Shown piece after piece: positions 32,932 through 41,768 of a stretch of DNA of 64,000 nt. The stretch lies in the NCBI RefSeq assembly GCF_018612875.1, contig NZ_JAGGRI010000015.1, positions 1 to 64,000 of the forward strand. Direction: 5' to 3'. The translations under genes were made by a program, and so were the position numbers. The DNA is from Lysobacter sp. ISL-50 (GTDB taxonomy: Bacteria; Pseudomonadota; Gammaproteobacteria; Xanthomonadales; Xanthomonadaceae). Position 1 is the stretch's first letter. Every line of letters begins with the position of its first letter. Under the pieces are notes generated by a model that saw only the letters and a program-made list of their open reading frames with translations, did no database searches and was not told the origin of the DNA.

Positions 32932-34269
32932 ATGCTGGAATTACTGATCGTCCTGGCCCTGATCGTGCTCAACGCTTTCTTCGCGATGTCGGAGATGGCG
33001 CTGATGACTTCGCGCAAGCTGCGCCTGAAGCAGATGGCCGAGACCAGCCGCGGCGCGCGCATGGCCCTGCAACTGGCCGAGCACCCGGACAACCTGCTGT
33101 CGACCGTGCAGGTCGGCATCACCCTGATCGGCGTGCTTACCGGCACCTTCGGCGGCGAGTCGATCGGCCTGGCCATCGCCGGCTGGCTCGGCGGCGTGTT
33201 CCCCGGCGCGATCGAATACGCGCGCCCGATCGGCATCGGCACCGCGGTCGGCCTGATCACCGCCGCGCAGGTCATCTTCGGCGAGCTGATTCCCAAGCGG
33301 CTGGCGCTGACCAATCCGGAGAAGATCGCCAGCTCCGTGGCGATCGTGCTGGCCGGGCTGGCCCGTTTCGCCAAGCCGGTGGTCGCCACGCTCGGCGCCA
33401 TCAACCGCCTGGTGCTGCGCCTGCTCGGCATCAAGGACGATGCGCGCAGCGAGATCAGTGAAGAGGAGATTCGGCTGTTGGTCAGCGAAAGCCACGAGCA
33501 GGGCGTGATCGACGCCGACGAACGCAAGATGATGAATCGCGTGCTCAGCCTCGGCGACCGCACCACCGACAGCCTGATGACGCCGCGCACCCGCATCACC
33601 TGGCTCGACGCTGGCGCGAGCATCGAGGACAACCTGGCGACCATGCGCGAATCGCCGTTCTCGCGCTTCCCGGTGTACCGCGGCGGCGACCAGGACGTTC
33701 TGGGCGTGCTCGAAGCCAAGTCGCTGCTGGCCAGCCTGGGCGAGGACCGGCTGCCGGACCTGTTCGCGCAGCTCACCGAAGCCTTGTTCGTGTCCGAGTC
33801 CACCCATGCGCTGAAGCTGCTGGAAATCTTCCGCGAGGAACAGCAGTCGCTGGCGCTGGTGGTGGACGAATACGGCGACGTCACCGGGCTGATCACGGTC
33901 AACGACCTGATGGGCGCGGTGATCGGCCGCGTGCAGACCACCGAATCGGACGATCAGCCCGGCCCGGTGGTGCAGCGCGAGGACGGCTCGTACCTGGTCG
34001 ATGGCGCGCTGGGCCTGGAAGAACTGCGCGAAGTCATCGGCGGCGGACGCCTGCCGAACGAGGACGAGCACGACTTCCACACCGTCGCCGGCATGGTGAT
34101 CGCCCACTTCGGCCGCATTCCGCACGTCGGCGAGCATTTCTCCTGGACCGGCTGGCGGATCGAGGTGATCGACCTGGACGGCCCGCGCATCGACAAGTTG
34201 CTGTTGCAGCGGCAACAGCAGCAGCAACTCAAGCCTGCCGAGTCCAACGACGATGACGTCGGCGGCTGA
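32932..34269 (+). CDS. CNNM/HlyC-CorC family membrane protein with CBS domains
   Basis: A 445-residue protein. The N-terminal DUF21/CNNM membrane domain spans about 1-180 (MLELLIVLALIVLNAFFAMSE, then the family motif TVQVGITLIGVLTGTFGG). A CBS pair spans about 205-335 (DSLMTPRTRITWLD, ALVVDEYGDVTGLITVNDL). The CorC/HlyC C-terminal domain spans about 345-430 (DGSYLVDGALGLEEL, HTVAGMVIAHFGRIP). The family is linked to Mg2+/Co2+ efflux; the hemolysin name is historical. GGAGG lies 8 nt upstream. The 3' end overlaps the exoD-like gene by 17 nt. Confidence 0.93.
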   Translation: MLELLIVLALIVLNAFFAMSEMALMTSRKLRLKQMAETSRGARMALQLAEHPDNLLSTVQVGITLIGVLTGTFGGESIGLAIAGWLGGVFPGAIEYARPIGIGTAVGLITAAQVIFGELIPKRLALTNPEKIASSVAIVLAGLARFAKPVVATLGAINRLVLRLLGIKDDARSEISEEEIRLLVSESHEQGVIDADERKMMNRVLSLGDRTTDSLMTPRTRITWLDAGASIEDNLATMRESPFSRFPVYRGGDQDVLGVLEAKSLLASLGEDRLPDLFAQLTEALFVSESTHALKLLEIFREEQQSLALVVDEYGDVTGLITVNDLMGAVIGRVQTTESDDQPGPVVQREDGSYLVDGALGLEELREVIGGGRLPNEDEHDFHTVAGMVIAHFGRIPHVGEHFSWTGWRIEVIDLDGPRIDKLLLQRQQQQQLKPAESNDDDVGG

Positions 34270-34963
34270 TCGCGGCGGGCCCGATCCGCAGCAGCACCAG
34301 GGCCACGACGGCGGCGGCGGCGATCGCCGCCGCCGCGAACGCCCGCACGAAGCCGGCACCCGTGCCCTGCTCGACGCCATCGTCGCCGGCGACCCGGACG
34401 AAGTCGTCAAGTTCGGCGACGTGTTCAACGGCCTGGGCAATCGCTCGTTCGGCATGCTGCTGTTCGTCTCGACCCTGCCCGCCTTCATCCCGATCCCGGG
34501 CGTGGGCGGCGCCATCAGCGGCCCGCTGGTGGTGCTGGTGGGCCTGCAATTGCTGATCGGCCTGCGCAAGCCGTGGCTGCCGGGCTTCATCGCCCGGCGC
34601 GGGCCGCATCGCAGCGCGATGGTGAAGTTCCGCAATCTGCTCGCGCCGTGGCTGACGCGGCTGGAGCGTTTCGTCAGCCCGCGCGCGCCGGCGCTGCTGG
34701 ATCATCGCGCCGCCAACGCCTTCACCGGCTTGCTGCTGGTGCTGCTCGGCATCCTGTTGTCGCTGCCGATTCCGTTCACCAATTTCCTGTTCGGCGCCTT
34801 GCTGCTGTTGTTCGCGTTCGCGCTGCTGGAACGCGACGGCAAGCTGATGGCGATCGCCTGGGTCGCGGGCGGAATCGCGGTGGTGGTGTTCGGGGTGTTG
34901 TCCGGCAGTCTGGCCACCGCGGCGGCGGAGTGGATTGCGTTGGCTCGGGGTAAGTTGGGGTGA
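34253..34963 (+). CDS. ExoD family exopolysaccharide-related membrane protein
   Basis: A 236-residue protein. After a Gly/Asp-rich N-terminus of about 35 residues comes the ExoD domain: RALLDAIVAGDPDEVVKFGDVF, GNRSFGMLLFVSTLPAFIPIPGV, SGPLVVLVGLQLLIGLRKPWLP, then two more hydrophobic pairs ending with FGVLSGSLATAAAEW. ExoD was named from Rhizobium exopolysaccharide mutants; its biochemical activity is unknown. Translation starts inside the end of the CNNM gene in another frame, so the two are coupled. The first 30 residues are poorly conserved in character, and the true start could be further in. Confidence 0.85.
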   Translation: MTSAADRGGPDPQQHQGHDGGGGDRRRRERPHEAGTRALLDAIVAGDPDEVVKFGDVFNGLGNRSFGMLLFVSTLPAFIPIPGVGGAISGPLVVLVGLQLLIGLRKPWLPGFIARRGPHRSAMVKFRNLLAPWLTRLERFVSPRAPALLDHRAANAFTGLLLVLLGILLSLPIPFTNFLFGALLLLFAFALLERDGKLMAIAWVAGGIAVVVFGVLSGSLATAAAEWIALARGKLG

Positions 34964-35014
34964 GGGTTGCCTCTGTCGTTGCTTTGAGCTTTCGAAGCCG
35001 TGACGTCATCTCAC

Positions 35015-35090
35015 CCGCGGTTCGAATTTCCGAATCCCACCCGATACTTCGAATTTCTGAATCTCGCCCGCCACTTCGAATTTCCGAAAT
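35015..35090. repeat. three imperfect 27-bp repeats, TTCGAATTTC core
   Basis: TTCGAATTTCCGAAT, TTCGAATTTCTGAAT and TTCGAATTTCCGAAA recur every 27 bp or so (about 35023, 35050 and 35077). Each carries a partial TTCGAA palindrome. They abut the 53-bp array and are non-coding. Confidence 0.7.
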
Positions 35091-35510
35091 CGTCATTCCC
35101 GCGAAGGCGGGAATCCAGGGCCTTTCGTGCGAGAACGTTTGAAGTCGCTGGATTCCCGCGTTCACGGGAATGACGGCCTGGAAGGATGACGCTGAAGTCT
35201 CTGGATTCCCGCTTTCGCGGGAATGACGGCCTGGAAGGATGGCGCTGAAGGCTCTGGATTCCCGCGTTCGCGGGAATGACGGTCTGGTGGGATGACGTTG
35301 AAGTCGCTGGATTCCCGCTTTCGCGGGAATGACGGTCTGGAAAGATGCCGCTGAAGGCTCTGGATTCCCGCCTTCGCGGGAATGACGGGCTGGTGGGATG
35401 ACGTTGAAGTCGCTGGATTCCCGCGTTCGCGGGAATGACGGCCTGGAAGGATGACGCTGAAGTCTCTGGATTCCCGCCTACGCGGGAATGACGGTCTGGA
35501 AAGATGCGAC
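35091..35510. repeat. tandem array of seven 53-bp units with ATTCCCGCnnnCGCGGGAAT hairpins
   Basis: GATTCCCGC starts at 35151, 35204, 35257, 35310, 35363, 35416 and 35469, exactly 53 bp apart. Each copy is followed by GCGGGAATGACGG, giving an 8-bp stem. Linkers alternate between two types (GGATGACGCTGAAG and GGATGACGTTGAAG variants). A copy in opposite orientation begins the array at 35091 (CGTCATTCCCGC). It fills the gap between converging genes. Linkers are near-identical rather than unique, so it is not a CRISPR. Confidence 0.92.
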
Positions 35511-35550
35511 GCAACGACAGCGTGGATAACTACATCTCAACGCCCGACCA

Positions 35551-37692
35551 TCACCCCAACAACGCCAAAAACTCCTGCGCGTTCACCGGATGCCCCAGCC
35601 AATACCCCTGCGCCAGATCGCAGCCGCGTTCGCGCAGCACGGCGTACTGCCCTTCCTTCTCCACGCCTTCGGCGACCACGATGATGCCCAGCGAATGCGC
35701 CATGGCGATGATCGCGGTGGTCAGCGCCAGATCGTCCGGGTCGCGCAACACGTCGGCGATGAAGCTGCGGTCGATCTTGACGCCGTCCACCGGCACGCGG
35801 CGCAGATGGCTCAGGCCGGAGAAGCCGGTGCCGAAGTCGTCCAGCCACACCTTGACGCCGCTCGCGCGCAGCCGCGACAGCAGGTTGCTGGCGTGGGTCT
35901 CGTCGCCGATCACCGCGGTCTCGGTCAGCTCCAGATGCAGATGCTGCGCCGGCAATCGGGTTTCGTGCAGGCAGGCGGCGACCACGTTGGGCAGGTCGCC
36001 GCTGCGCAACTGACGCGGCGATACGTTGACCGAGACGAATAAAGGGTCCTTGCCCGGGTGCGCGTCGTGCCAACTCACCGCGTCCTCGCAGGCCGCGCGC
36101 AGCACTTGCGGGCCCAGGGTTTCGATCAGGCCGCTCTGCTCGGCCACGTCGATAAACACCGACGGCGCGATCAAGCCCTGTTCGGGATGCTTCCAGCGCA
36201 GCAGCGCCTCGGCGCCGACCATCTTGCCGTCGCCCAATCGAAACACCGGCTGATAGACCAGACTCAGTTCGCCGCGATCCCAGGCGCCGCGCAACTCATG
36301 CTCCAGATGCACGCGGCGCTCCACCGCCTGATCCATCGCCCGGCTGTAGAAGCGATAGCAATTCTTGCCGGCGACCTTGGCCTGGTACATGGCGATGTCG
36401 CCGTTTTTCATCAGCGCGGTCGCGCCGGAAGCGTCTTCCGGATACAGAGTCACGCCGATCGAAGTGCCCAGGAACACTTGACGCTCATGCACCATGATCG
36501 GCTGACCGAGTTCGGCCACCAGCACCTCGGCCAGATGACTGGCGACGGTGCGCGCCTCGCCGTTGCGCTCGCGGCGGCCCTCGACCAGGATCACGAACTC
36601 ATCGCCGCCGAAGCGCGCGAGCAAGGCCAGTTCGCCGCCGATGCGGCCCACGGTTTCGTCGATACGGCGGGCGAACTGCAGCAGCACTTCGTCGCCGGCA
36701 TCGTGGCCCAGGGTGTCGTTGACGCGCTTGAAATCGTCGATGTCCGCGAACAGCAAGGCCAGCTGGCCGCCGTCGCCGCGCAGATGCAGCAGCCGCTGAT
36801 CCAGCGATTCGCGAAACGCCAGCCGGTTGGCCAGGCCGGTCAGCGCGTCGGTGTAGGCCATGCGGCGGATGTCGCGATCGTGGCGGGCCAGGCTTTGGCT
36901 CATGCGGCCGAAGGCGCGCATCAGATCGCCGACTTCGTCGTTGTGATCGCCGGCCGCGGGCACATGATCGAACTGGCCGAACTGGCCGTCTTCGATCGCG
37001 CGCGCGGCGTCGGCCAGTTCGCGGATCGGCTTGACCAGCCAGCTCTGGATCAGCCACACCATCAGCGCGCCCAGCGCGAGCAGGCCCACGCTCAGCAGTC
37101 CCACCCACAGCAATTGCAGGCGGCCCAACGCGTCCAGGCGCTGGCGCAGTTTGTCGAGCGCGCCGTCCTGATAGGTGCGCATGGCCTTGAGGTCGTAGCC
37201 CACGCGCACGCCGCCCAGCCGCTGCTGGCCGATCTTGATCGGCGCCGACACGTCGAAGGTATTCACGCCCCACTGCGTGTGCATGGCGCGCGCGGCGACG
37301 ACCTGCGCCGCCATCGCATCGTCCATGCGCTTGCCGTAGCTGGGAATTTCCTCGCTGCCGTCGTGGACGATGTTGCCTTCGTTGTCGTAGACGATGACGT
37401 AGCGCACGCCGGGGTTGGTCATGGCCGCGCGGCTGAGCTCGCCGATCGCGTCCAGGTCGAAGTAGTACACCGGGTTGGTCAGCGAACCGGCGAGCTGGGC
37501 GACCTCGCCTTCGCCGTGGCGGCGCAGGCTTTCCACGAAACTGTCGCGCATCGCGTCGCGGCTGACGCCGACTACTTCGCTTTGAATCCGCTCCTGCCGG
37601 TACAGCAGCAACGCGATCAACACCACCACGACCAGGAAGGCCAGGCCCATGATCGACAGGAACTTGGCCTGCAAGCCCGCGCGCAGTCTCAT
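35551..37692 (-). CDS. membrane sensor with HAMP, GGDEF and EAL domains (c-di-GMP turnover)
   Basis: A 713-residue inner-membrane protein. TM1 is at about 10-29 (FLSIMGLAFLVVVVLIALLLY), a periplasmic sensor domain is at about 30-195, TM2 at about 198-222, HAMP at about 222-280, GGDEF at about 285-445 and EAL at about 455-710. GGDEF is intact (RFGGDEFVIL near 361). The EAL motif is intact (GAEALLRWKHP near 494), with DDFGTGFSGL and KIDRSFI present, so both cyclase and phosphodiesterase activity are possible. Its ATG overlaps the TGA of the binding-protein gene upstream by four nt, so that protein probably senses or delivers the ligand. Confidence 0.93.
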   Translation of the reverse strand: MRLRAGLQAKFLSIMGLAFLVVVVLIALLLYRQERIQSEVVGVSRDAMRDSFVESLRRHGEGEVAQLAGSLTNPVYYFDLDAIGELSRAAMTNPGVRYVIVYDNEGNIVHDGSEEIPSYGKRMDDAMAAQVVAARAMHTQWGVNTFDVSAPIKIGQQRLGGVRVGYDLKAMRTYQDGALDKLRQRLDALGRLQLLWVGLLSVGLLALGALMVWLIQSWLVKPIRELADAARAIEDGQFGQFDHVPAAGDHNDEVGDLMRAFGRMSQSLARHDRDIRRMAYTDALTGLANRLAFRESLDQRLLHLRGDGGQLALLFADIDDFKRVNDTLGHDAGDEVLLQFARRIDETVGRIGGELALLARFGGDEFVILVEGRRERNGEARTVASHLAEVLVAELGQPIMVHERQVFLGTSIGVTLYPEDASGATALMKNGDIAMYQAKVAGKNCYRFYSRAMDQAVERRVHLEHELRGAWDRGELSLVYQPVFRLGDGKMVGAEALLRWKHPEQGLIAPSVFIDVAEQSGLIETLGPQVLRAACEDAVSWHDAHPGKDPLFVSVNVSPRQLRSGDLPNVVAACLHETRLPAQHLHLELTETAVIGDETHASNLLSRLRASGVKVWLDDFGTGFSGLSHLRRVPVDGVKIDRSFIADVLRDPDDLALTTAIIAMAHSLGIIVVAEGVEKEGQYAVLRERGCDLAQGYWLGHPVNAQEFLALLG

Positions 37693-38651
37693 TCGACCTC
37701 CGCCCGCACGCGCGCCACGCCCAGGGCGAGGTGATCGAGCGCGCGTTGCGAGGCCGGGTCGATCGGCATGAAGCGCGTGGTCTTGAAGAAACGCAGCAAG
37801 GCTTCGCCTGCATCGGGATCGCCGGCGGCGTCGAGCAGCACCTCGCGCAGACGCGCGGCGACTTTCGGGTCCAGATCGTGGCGCACCACTTCCACCGCGC
37901 GCGGATATTCTTCGCTGCGGCCGATCTCGACCAGATCGCGGCGGAACGCATCGGGCACCCGGCGTGGGTTGTTCCAGTCCAGGTTGCTCATCACCCCGAC
38001 ATCGACCAGACGCTTGTGCACCCAGGTGGAGATGTTGAGTTCCGAACGCGCGAACAGGTAGCCGACCGCGCCCTGGTTGATGCGGTCGGTCGGCGACAGC
38101 AGGATTTCCAGGCTCAGCCCGCGTTCGAGCAAGGTCGCCGCCGGCACGAAGTAGGCGCTGGTCGAGGACGGGCGCTGGAAGGCGACGTTATGCCCGCTCA
38201 GATCGTCCAGCGAGCGCAGCCCGCTGTCGCGGCGGGCGAAGAACACGCTGTGGTAGTGGCTGACGCCGTCGCGCTCGGTCAGCAGCATCGACCGGGCGTC
38301 GGCGCGCTGATGCAGCAGCATCGCGGTGCCGGCGGTCTCGCTGACCCAATCGACCCGGCCCCGGCGCAGATAGCTGCCCATCTGCTGCACGTCCTTGGCC
38401 ATCAGGATGCGGCCTTCGCGGATGCCGACGTCGGCCATGCGCGGGACGACATAGTCCAGCAGCGGCTTGAGCTGCTCGTAATGGGCCTTGGGGTCGTCGC
38501 TGATCCGGCCCAGCACCAGCACGTGGGCGTCGCTGCCTCCTTCGGCGCGGCCGTGCGCATCGGCCGTCGCCGACGACGCGCCCGCCGGACCCCCGACCCC
38601 GAGCAGGGCGAGCCCGAACAGCCAACCGAAACACCGCGAGCTAGCGATCAA
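37689..38651 (-). CDS. PhnD-like periplasmic phosphate/phosphonate-type binding protein
   Basis: A 320-residue exported protein with an N-terminal signal (FGWLFGLALLGVGGPAGASS). Binding-protein features: VLGRISDDPKAHYEQLKPLLDYV, GRVDWVSETAGTAMLL, FFARRDSGLRSLDDLSGHNVAFQRPSS (quoted in part) and STSAYFVPAATLLERG, as in PhnD/SsuA-like proteins. It begins with TTG, with AGGTG 8-9 nt upstream; no ATG is better placed. No ABC permease or ATPase follows. Instead it overlaps a GGDEF-EAL sensor gene by four nt, so it probably works as a sensory ligand-binding subunit. Confidence 0.82.
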   Translation of the reverse strand: MIASSRCFGWLFGLALLGVGGPAGASSATADAHGRAEGGSDAHVLVLGRISDDPKAHYEQLKPLLDYVVPRMADVGIREGRILMAKDVQQMGSYLRRGRVDWVSETAGTAMLLHQRADARSMLLTERDGVSHYHSVFFARRDSGLRSLDDLSGHNVAFQRPSSTSAYFVPAATLLERGLSLEILLSPTDRINQGAVGYLFARSELNISTWVHKRLVDVGVMSNLDWNNPRRVPDAFRRDLVEIGRSEEYPRAVEVVRHDLDPKVAARLREVLLDAAGDPDAGEALLRFFKTTRFMPIDPASQRALDHLALGVARVRAEVE

Positions 38652-38774
38652 TCGTCGTCACCTGGCCGGATTGCCAGGGCAGCGTAATCGAAACCGCGGC
38701 CTTGCCGATACTTTCCACGTTGCCCCCTCGCCGGCCGCGTTCGCGGCGGCCGGCGTCTTCCAACGCACACGCGC

Positions 38775-39638
38775 TCAGCGGCGCTGCCCGGCCAACATCG
38801 CCATGCGCTCCACATCGGCCAGCACGCCGCGCAGCAGGCGCACCTCGCGCTCGTCCAGGTCGGCGCGCAGGAACAGCCGGCGCAACTTGCGCATGGCCGA
38901 TTCGGGCGCGCGGCCCTTGTGGAAGTCGATCGCGTCCAGGGCCTCGCCGAGCTGGCTGAAGAAGCCCTCCAACTGCGCGTGCGAGGCCGGCGGATCGAGG
39001 CGCTCGAAGGCGCCGCCGGCGGCGGTCGCGGCCAACGCGGCCATGCGCAGCTCGTAGCTGAGCACCTGCACCGCCGCGCCGAGGTTCAGCGAGCTGTAGT
39101 CGGGGTTGGCCGGGATGTGCACGGCGGCGTGGCACAACTGCAATTCTTCGTTGTCCAGACCGGTGCGTTCGCGCCCGAACACCAGCGCGACCTCGCTGCC
39201 GCCGCGGGCGCGGGCGTCCACCCGCGCGGCGGCGTCGCGCGGCACCAGTTCCTCCAGCGCGATCCGCCGGCTGCGCGCGGTGCAGCCCAGGACCCAGTGG
39301 CAGTCGGCCACCGCCGCGGCCAGATCGGGCAGGACGATGGCCGCTTCCAGGACGTCGTCGGCGCCGGCGGCCATGGCGTAGGCGTCGCGGTCCAGCGGTT
39401 TTTCCGGGGCGACCAGGACCAAGCGCGACAGGCCCATGGTCTTCATCGCCCGCGCCGCCGAGCCGATGTTGCCCGGGTGCTGGGTGCCGACCAGGACGAT
39501 ACGGGTGTGGGCGGCGGCCGGATCGACCGGCTCGGCCGGGGTGGGCGTGGAGGCGGCGGCGGGCGCGGCTGCCTCAAGTGAGTTGGCATTTTCGGGCGCC
39601 TGGGCGCCGGCGAGTTCGTCGCGGGGATCGTGGTTCAT
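38775..39638 (-). CDS. trmJ: tRNA (cytidine/uridine-2'-O)-methyltransferase, TrmJ-like SPOUT family
   Basis: A 287-residue protein. After a 45-residue Ala/Pro-rich N-terminal tail comes the SPOUT fold: TRIVLVGTQHPGNIGSAARAM at about 46, VALVFGRERTGLDNEEL at about 150 and PANPDYSSLNLGAAVQVLSYELR at about 175 (given in part). The last forms the deep knot that binds SAM. TrmJ methylates position 32 of tRNA anticodon loops. The ATG at 39638 is preferred over TTG two codons earlier. The Ala/Pro tail is longer than in E. coli TrmJ. It diverges from suhB with 96 nt between starts, a neighbour pairing also seen in other gammaproteobacteria. Confidence 0.9.
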   Translation of the reverse strand: MNHDPRDELAGAQAPENANSLEAAAPAAASTPTPAEPVDPAAAHTRIVLVGTQHPGNIGSAARAMKTMGLSRLVLVAPEKPLDRDAYAMAAGADDVLEAAIVLPDLAAAVADCHWVLGCTARSRRIALEELVPRDAAARVDARARGGSEVALVFGRERTGLDNEELQLCHAAVHIPANPDYSSLNLGAAVQVLSYELRMAALAATAAGGAFERLDPPASHAQLEGFFSQLGEALDAIDFHKGRAPESAMRKLRRLFLRADLDEREVRLLRGVLADVERMAMLAGQRR

Positions 39639-39734
39639 GCGCAAATGGTAAACTCCCCGCCCCGGCCACAGGCGCCGGCCCGCTCTTTACCCCCGTCAGT
39701 CCTTCTCCACCTCATCCGTTCGAGGCCGTAAGCC

Positions 39735-40556
39735 ATGCAGAAACCCGCCGTCACCCTCATGGTCAAAGCCGCCCGAGCCGCCGGCAACGTCCTGTTGCGC
39801 CACATGCACCGCGTGGACGCGCTCAACATCGTCGAGAAGGACCGCATGGACTACGCCAGCGAAGTCGATCGCCTGGCCGAAGCCGAAATCATCAAGGAAT
39901 TCCGCCGCGCCACGCCCGACTACGCCATCCTCGGCGAAGAAAGCGGCCCGCTCGGCCAGGCCCGTTTCACCTGGGTGATCGACCCGCTCGACGGCACCAG
40001 CAACTACCTGCACGGCATCCCGCACTTCTGCGTGTCCATCGCCTTGTGCGAAAACGGCGAACCGACCCACGGCGTGATCTTCGATCCCCTGCGCAACGAC
40101 CTGTTCACCACCAGTCGCGGCAGCGGCACCCAGCTCAACGAAAAGCGCGTGCGTATCGCCGAGCGCAAGGATTTGACCGGCGCCATGCTCATCACCGGCT
40201 TCCCGCCGCGCGAACGCGCCCGCGCCAGCGCCCACCTCAAGTGCCTGGACAACCTGCTGGTGGACGCCGAAGACGTCCGCCGCACCGGCTCGGCCGCGCT
40301 CGACCTGGCCTACGTCGCCTGCGGCCGCGCCGACGCCTACTTCGAAGCGGGACTCAAGCCCTGGGACGTGGCGGCGGGCGTGCTGATGGTGCGCGAGGCC
40401 GGCGGCAAGGTCACCGACTTCAAGGGCCGCTCGACCGGGCCGATGGACAACCGCGGGTTGCCGCCTCGGCAGATCGTCGCGGGGAATCTGAAGATTGCAG
40501 ATGCGTTGCAGAATCGGATTGTTAATACGGGGTATGCGGCGGTGTTTGATTCTTGA
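39735..40556 (+). CDS. suhB: inositol-1-monophosphatase / SuhB
   Basis: A 273-residue enzyme of the lithium-sensitive phosphatase family. Metal-site motifs: GEESG at about 67-71, [19 protein letters not shown] at about 82-100, and [18 protein letters not shown] near 215, all in place with catalytic Glu and Asp residues. In E. coli, SuhB also takes part in rRNA transcription antitermination with Nus factors. The C-terminal 20 residues are a little extended. A strong terminator follows at 40586. Confidence 0.93.
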   Translation: MQKPAVTLMVKAARAAGNVLLRHMHRVDALNIVEKDRMDYASEVDRLAEAEIIKEFRRATPDYAILGEESGPLGQARFTWVIDPLDGTSNYLHGIPHFCVSIALCENGEPTHGVIFDPLRNDLFTTSRGSGTQLNEKRVRIAERKDLTGAMLITGFPPRERARASAHLKCLDNLLVDAEDVRRTGSAALDLAYVACGRADAYFEAGLKPWDVAAGVLMVREAGGKVTDFKGRSTGPMDNRGLPPRQIVAGNLKIADALQNRIVNTGYAAVFDS

Positions 40557-40585
40557 GCGCTTGATTCGCTTAAACCGTTGCACAC

Positions 40586-40615
40586 AAAAACGCCGCGATT
40601 ATCGCGGCGTTTTTT
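40586..40615 (+). terminator. rho-independent terminator of suhB
   Basis: AAAAACGCCGCGATTATCGCGGCGTTTTTT: a perfect 9-bp GC-rich stem with T run, 30 nt after the stop codon. The A run also makes it usable from the minus strand. Confidence 0.9.
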
Positions 40616-40770
40616 ATTGGGTGACCTAACCGCTGAGCTATCGATCCTGGAACCAAAAAACTCCGAGCGCGTCGTTGGCGGTGGCCGCGCCGCTTATTTG
40701 ATGATTCCAAATCGATGCCGACAGAAAAACCTTTCATTCCGACTTCCTCTGGCCACTCAATACACGCAGA

Positions 40771-41628
40771 TCAAGGCGACCGCGCTGTAACCACCCAAGT
40801 CGCGCCGCCTACCTCGATCCCCTGCTCCGTCGCGACCCCCGCCAAGGCCTCGCGAATCGCCGCGGTAGCTCGCTCTTGAATCTCCTCGCTCTGCGCCGCC
40901 AGCAGGCGCGAGACCGGGCCGACGCGGAACACTTGCGCCAGCGCATCCTCGACCACGGCTTCGCGGGTGTCGCTGCGGCCGCAATAGAACGGTGCCTGGA
41001 AGGGTTGCAGTTCGATCTGCCCGAAGCCCGCTTCGCTCAGGATCCGCTGCACTCGCTGCGGATCGCTGAAATTGAACGGGCCGGGCGCCTGGGTGTCGAT
41101 CGGCGCCTGCTCGACGATGCCGTGGATGGCGTTCAACGGCAGCACGTACCAATCGTTCTTCGCCGGTTCTTGCCAGCACGCAAATGCGAGGCGGCCGCCG
41201 GGTTTGAGCGTCTTGCGCAATTGCGTGAAGGCGGCGACCGGGTCGTCGAAGAACATCACGCCGAAGCGCGAGAACAACAGGTCGAAGCTTCGCGGCGGAA
41301 ACTGCGGCGCGCTGGCATCGGCCAGACGAAATTCGACCGGCAGGCCGAGCGGCCGCGCGCGGTCGCGCGCGCGACCGATCAGCGGTTCGGACACGTCCAC
41401 GCCGATCACCGAGCCGCCCGCGCCTACCGCCCGTGCGAGTTCGAACGAGGTCGCGCCGGCGCCGCAGCCGATATCCAACACCGCCTCGCCGGGCTGTATC
41501 GCGGCCGCGTCGAATGCGGCGTGGCCGTAGGCGGCGGTGCGCTCGTCGAGCCACTCGTTATAGGTCAGCCAACGCTCGCCGATAGGACCGTTCCAGTCGT
41601 TGATCTGTTGCTGGTTGCTTGCGCTCAT
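40771..41628 (-). CDS. class I SAM-dependent methyltransferase
   Basis: A 285-residue soluble enzyme. Motif I is VLDIGCGAGATSFELA at about 50-65, motif II is GVDVSEPLIGRAR, and LADASAPQFPPRSFDLLFSRFGVMFFDD covers motifs III-IV (given in part). TLKPGGRLAFACWQE follows. It looks like the UbiE/Coq5-like Methyltransf_25/11 group; no substrate can be assigned. The N-terminus NDWNGPIGERWLTYNEWLDER is typical of a set of bacterial proteins usually annotated only as methyltransferases. It stands alone, converging on suhB. Confidence 0.88.
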   Translation of the reverse strand: MSASNQQQINDWNGPIGERWLTYNEWLDERTAAYGHAAFDAAAIQPGEAVLDIGCGAGATSFELARAVGAGGSVIGVDVSEPLIGRARDRARPLGLPVEFRLADASAPQFPPRSFDLLFSRFGVMFFDDPVAAFTQLRKTLKPGGRLAFACWQEPAKNDWYVLPLNAIHGIVEQAPIDTQAPGPFNFSDPQRVQRILSEAGFGQIELQPFQAPFYCGRSDTREAVVEDALAQVFRVGPVSRLLAAQSEEIQERATAAIREALAGVATEQGIEVGGATWVVTARSP

Positions 41629-41718
41629 CGCCGCTCTCTCGATTCATGCCGAGCACGCATGATGCAATGCGGAAGGGCGTCTTCGAAACCGCCAGCGACG
41701 CGAACGCTGGCTCAAACG

Positions 41719-41747
41719 AAAAAGGCCGCGACATGCGCGGCCTTTTT
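41719..41747. terminator. bidirectional terminator between secF and the methyltransferase gene
   Basis: AAAAAGGCCGCG-ACATG-CGCGGCCTTTTT, 22 nt after the secF stop. It is symmetric, with A and T runs at both ends; only the minus-strand secF transcript enters it directly. Confidence 0.88.
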
Positions 41748-41768
41748 CGTACATCAAACCAAAAACCC

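Noticed and set aside
35091-35510. Possible CRISPR array (regular 53-bp spacing with palindromes)
   Set aside because: The linkers between palindromes are near-identical, not unique spacers, and no cas genes lie near. It is a tandem repeat.
37689-38651. Component of a phosphonate ABC importer
   Set aside because: No permease or ATPase gene is adjacent; the only coupled gene is the GGDEF-EAL sensor.
40619-40660. tRNA-like D-arm on the minus strand (GATAGCTCAGCGGTTAGG)
   Set aside because: The D-stem does not close properly, and no anticodon or T arm follows; the adjacent bases belong to the suhB terminator. At most a relic, not a tRNA gene.
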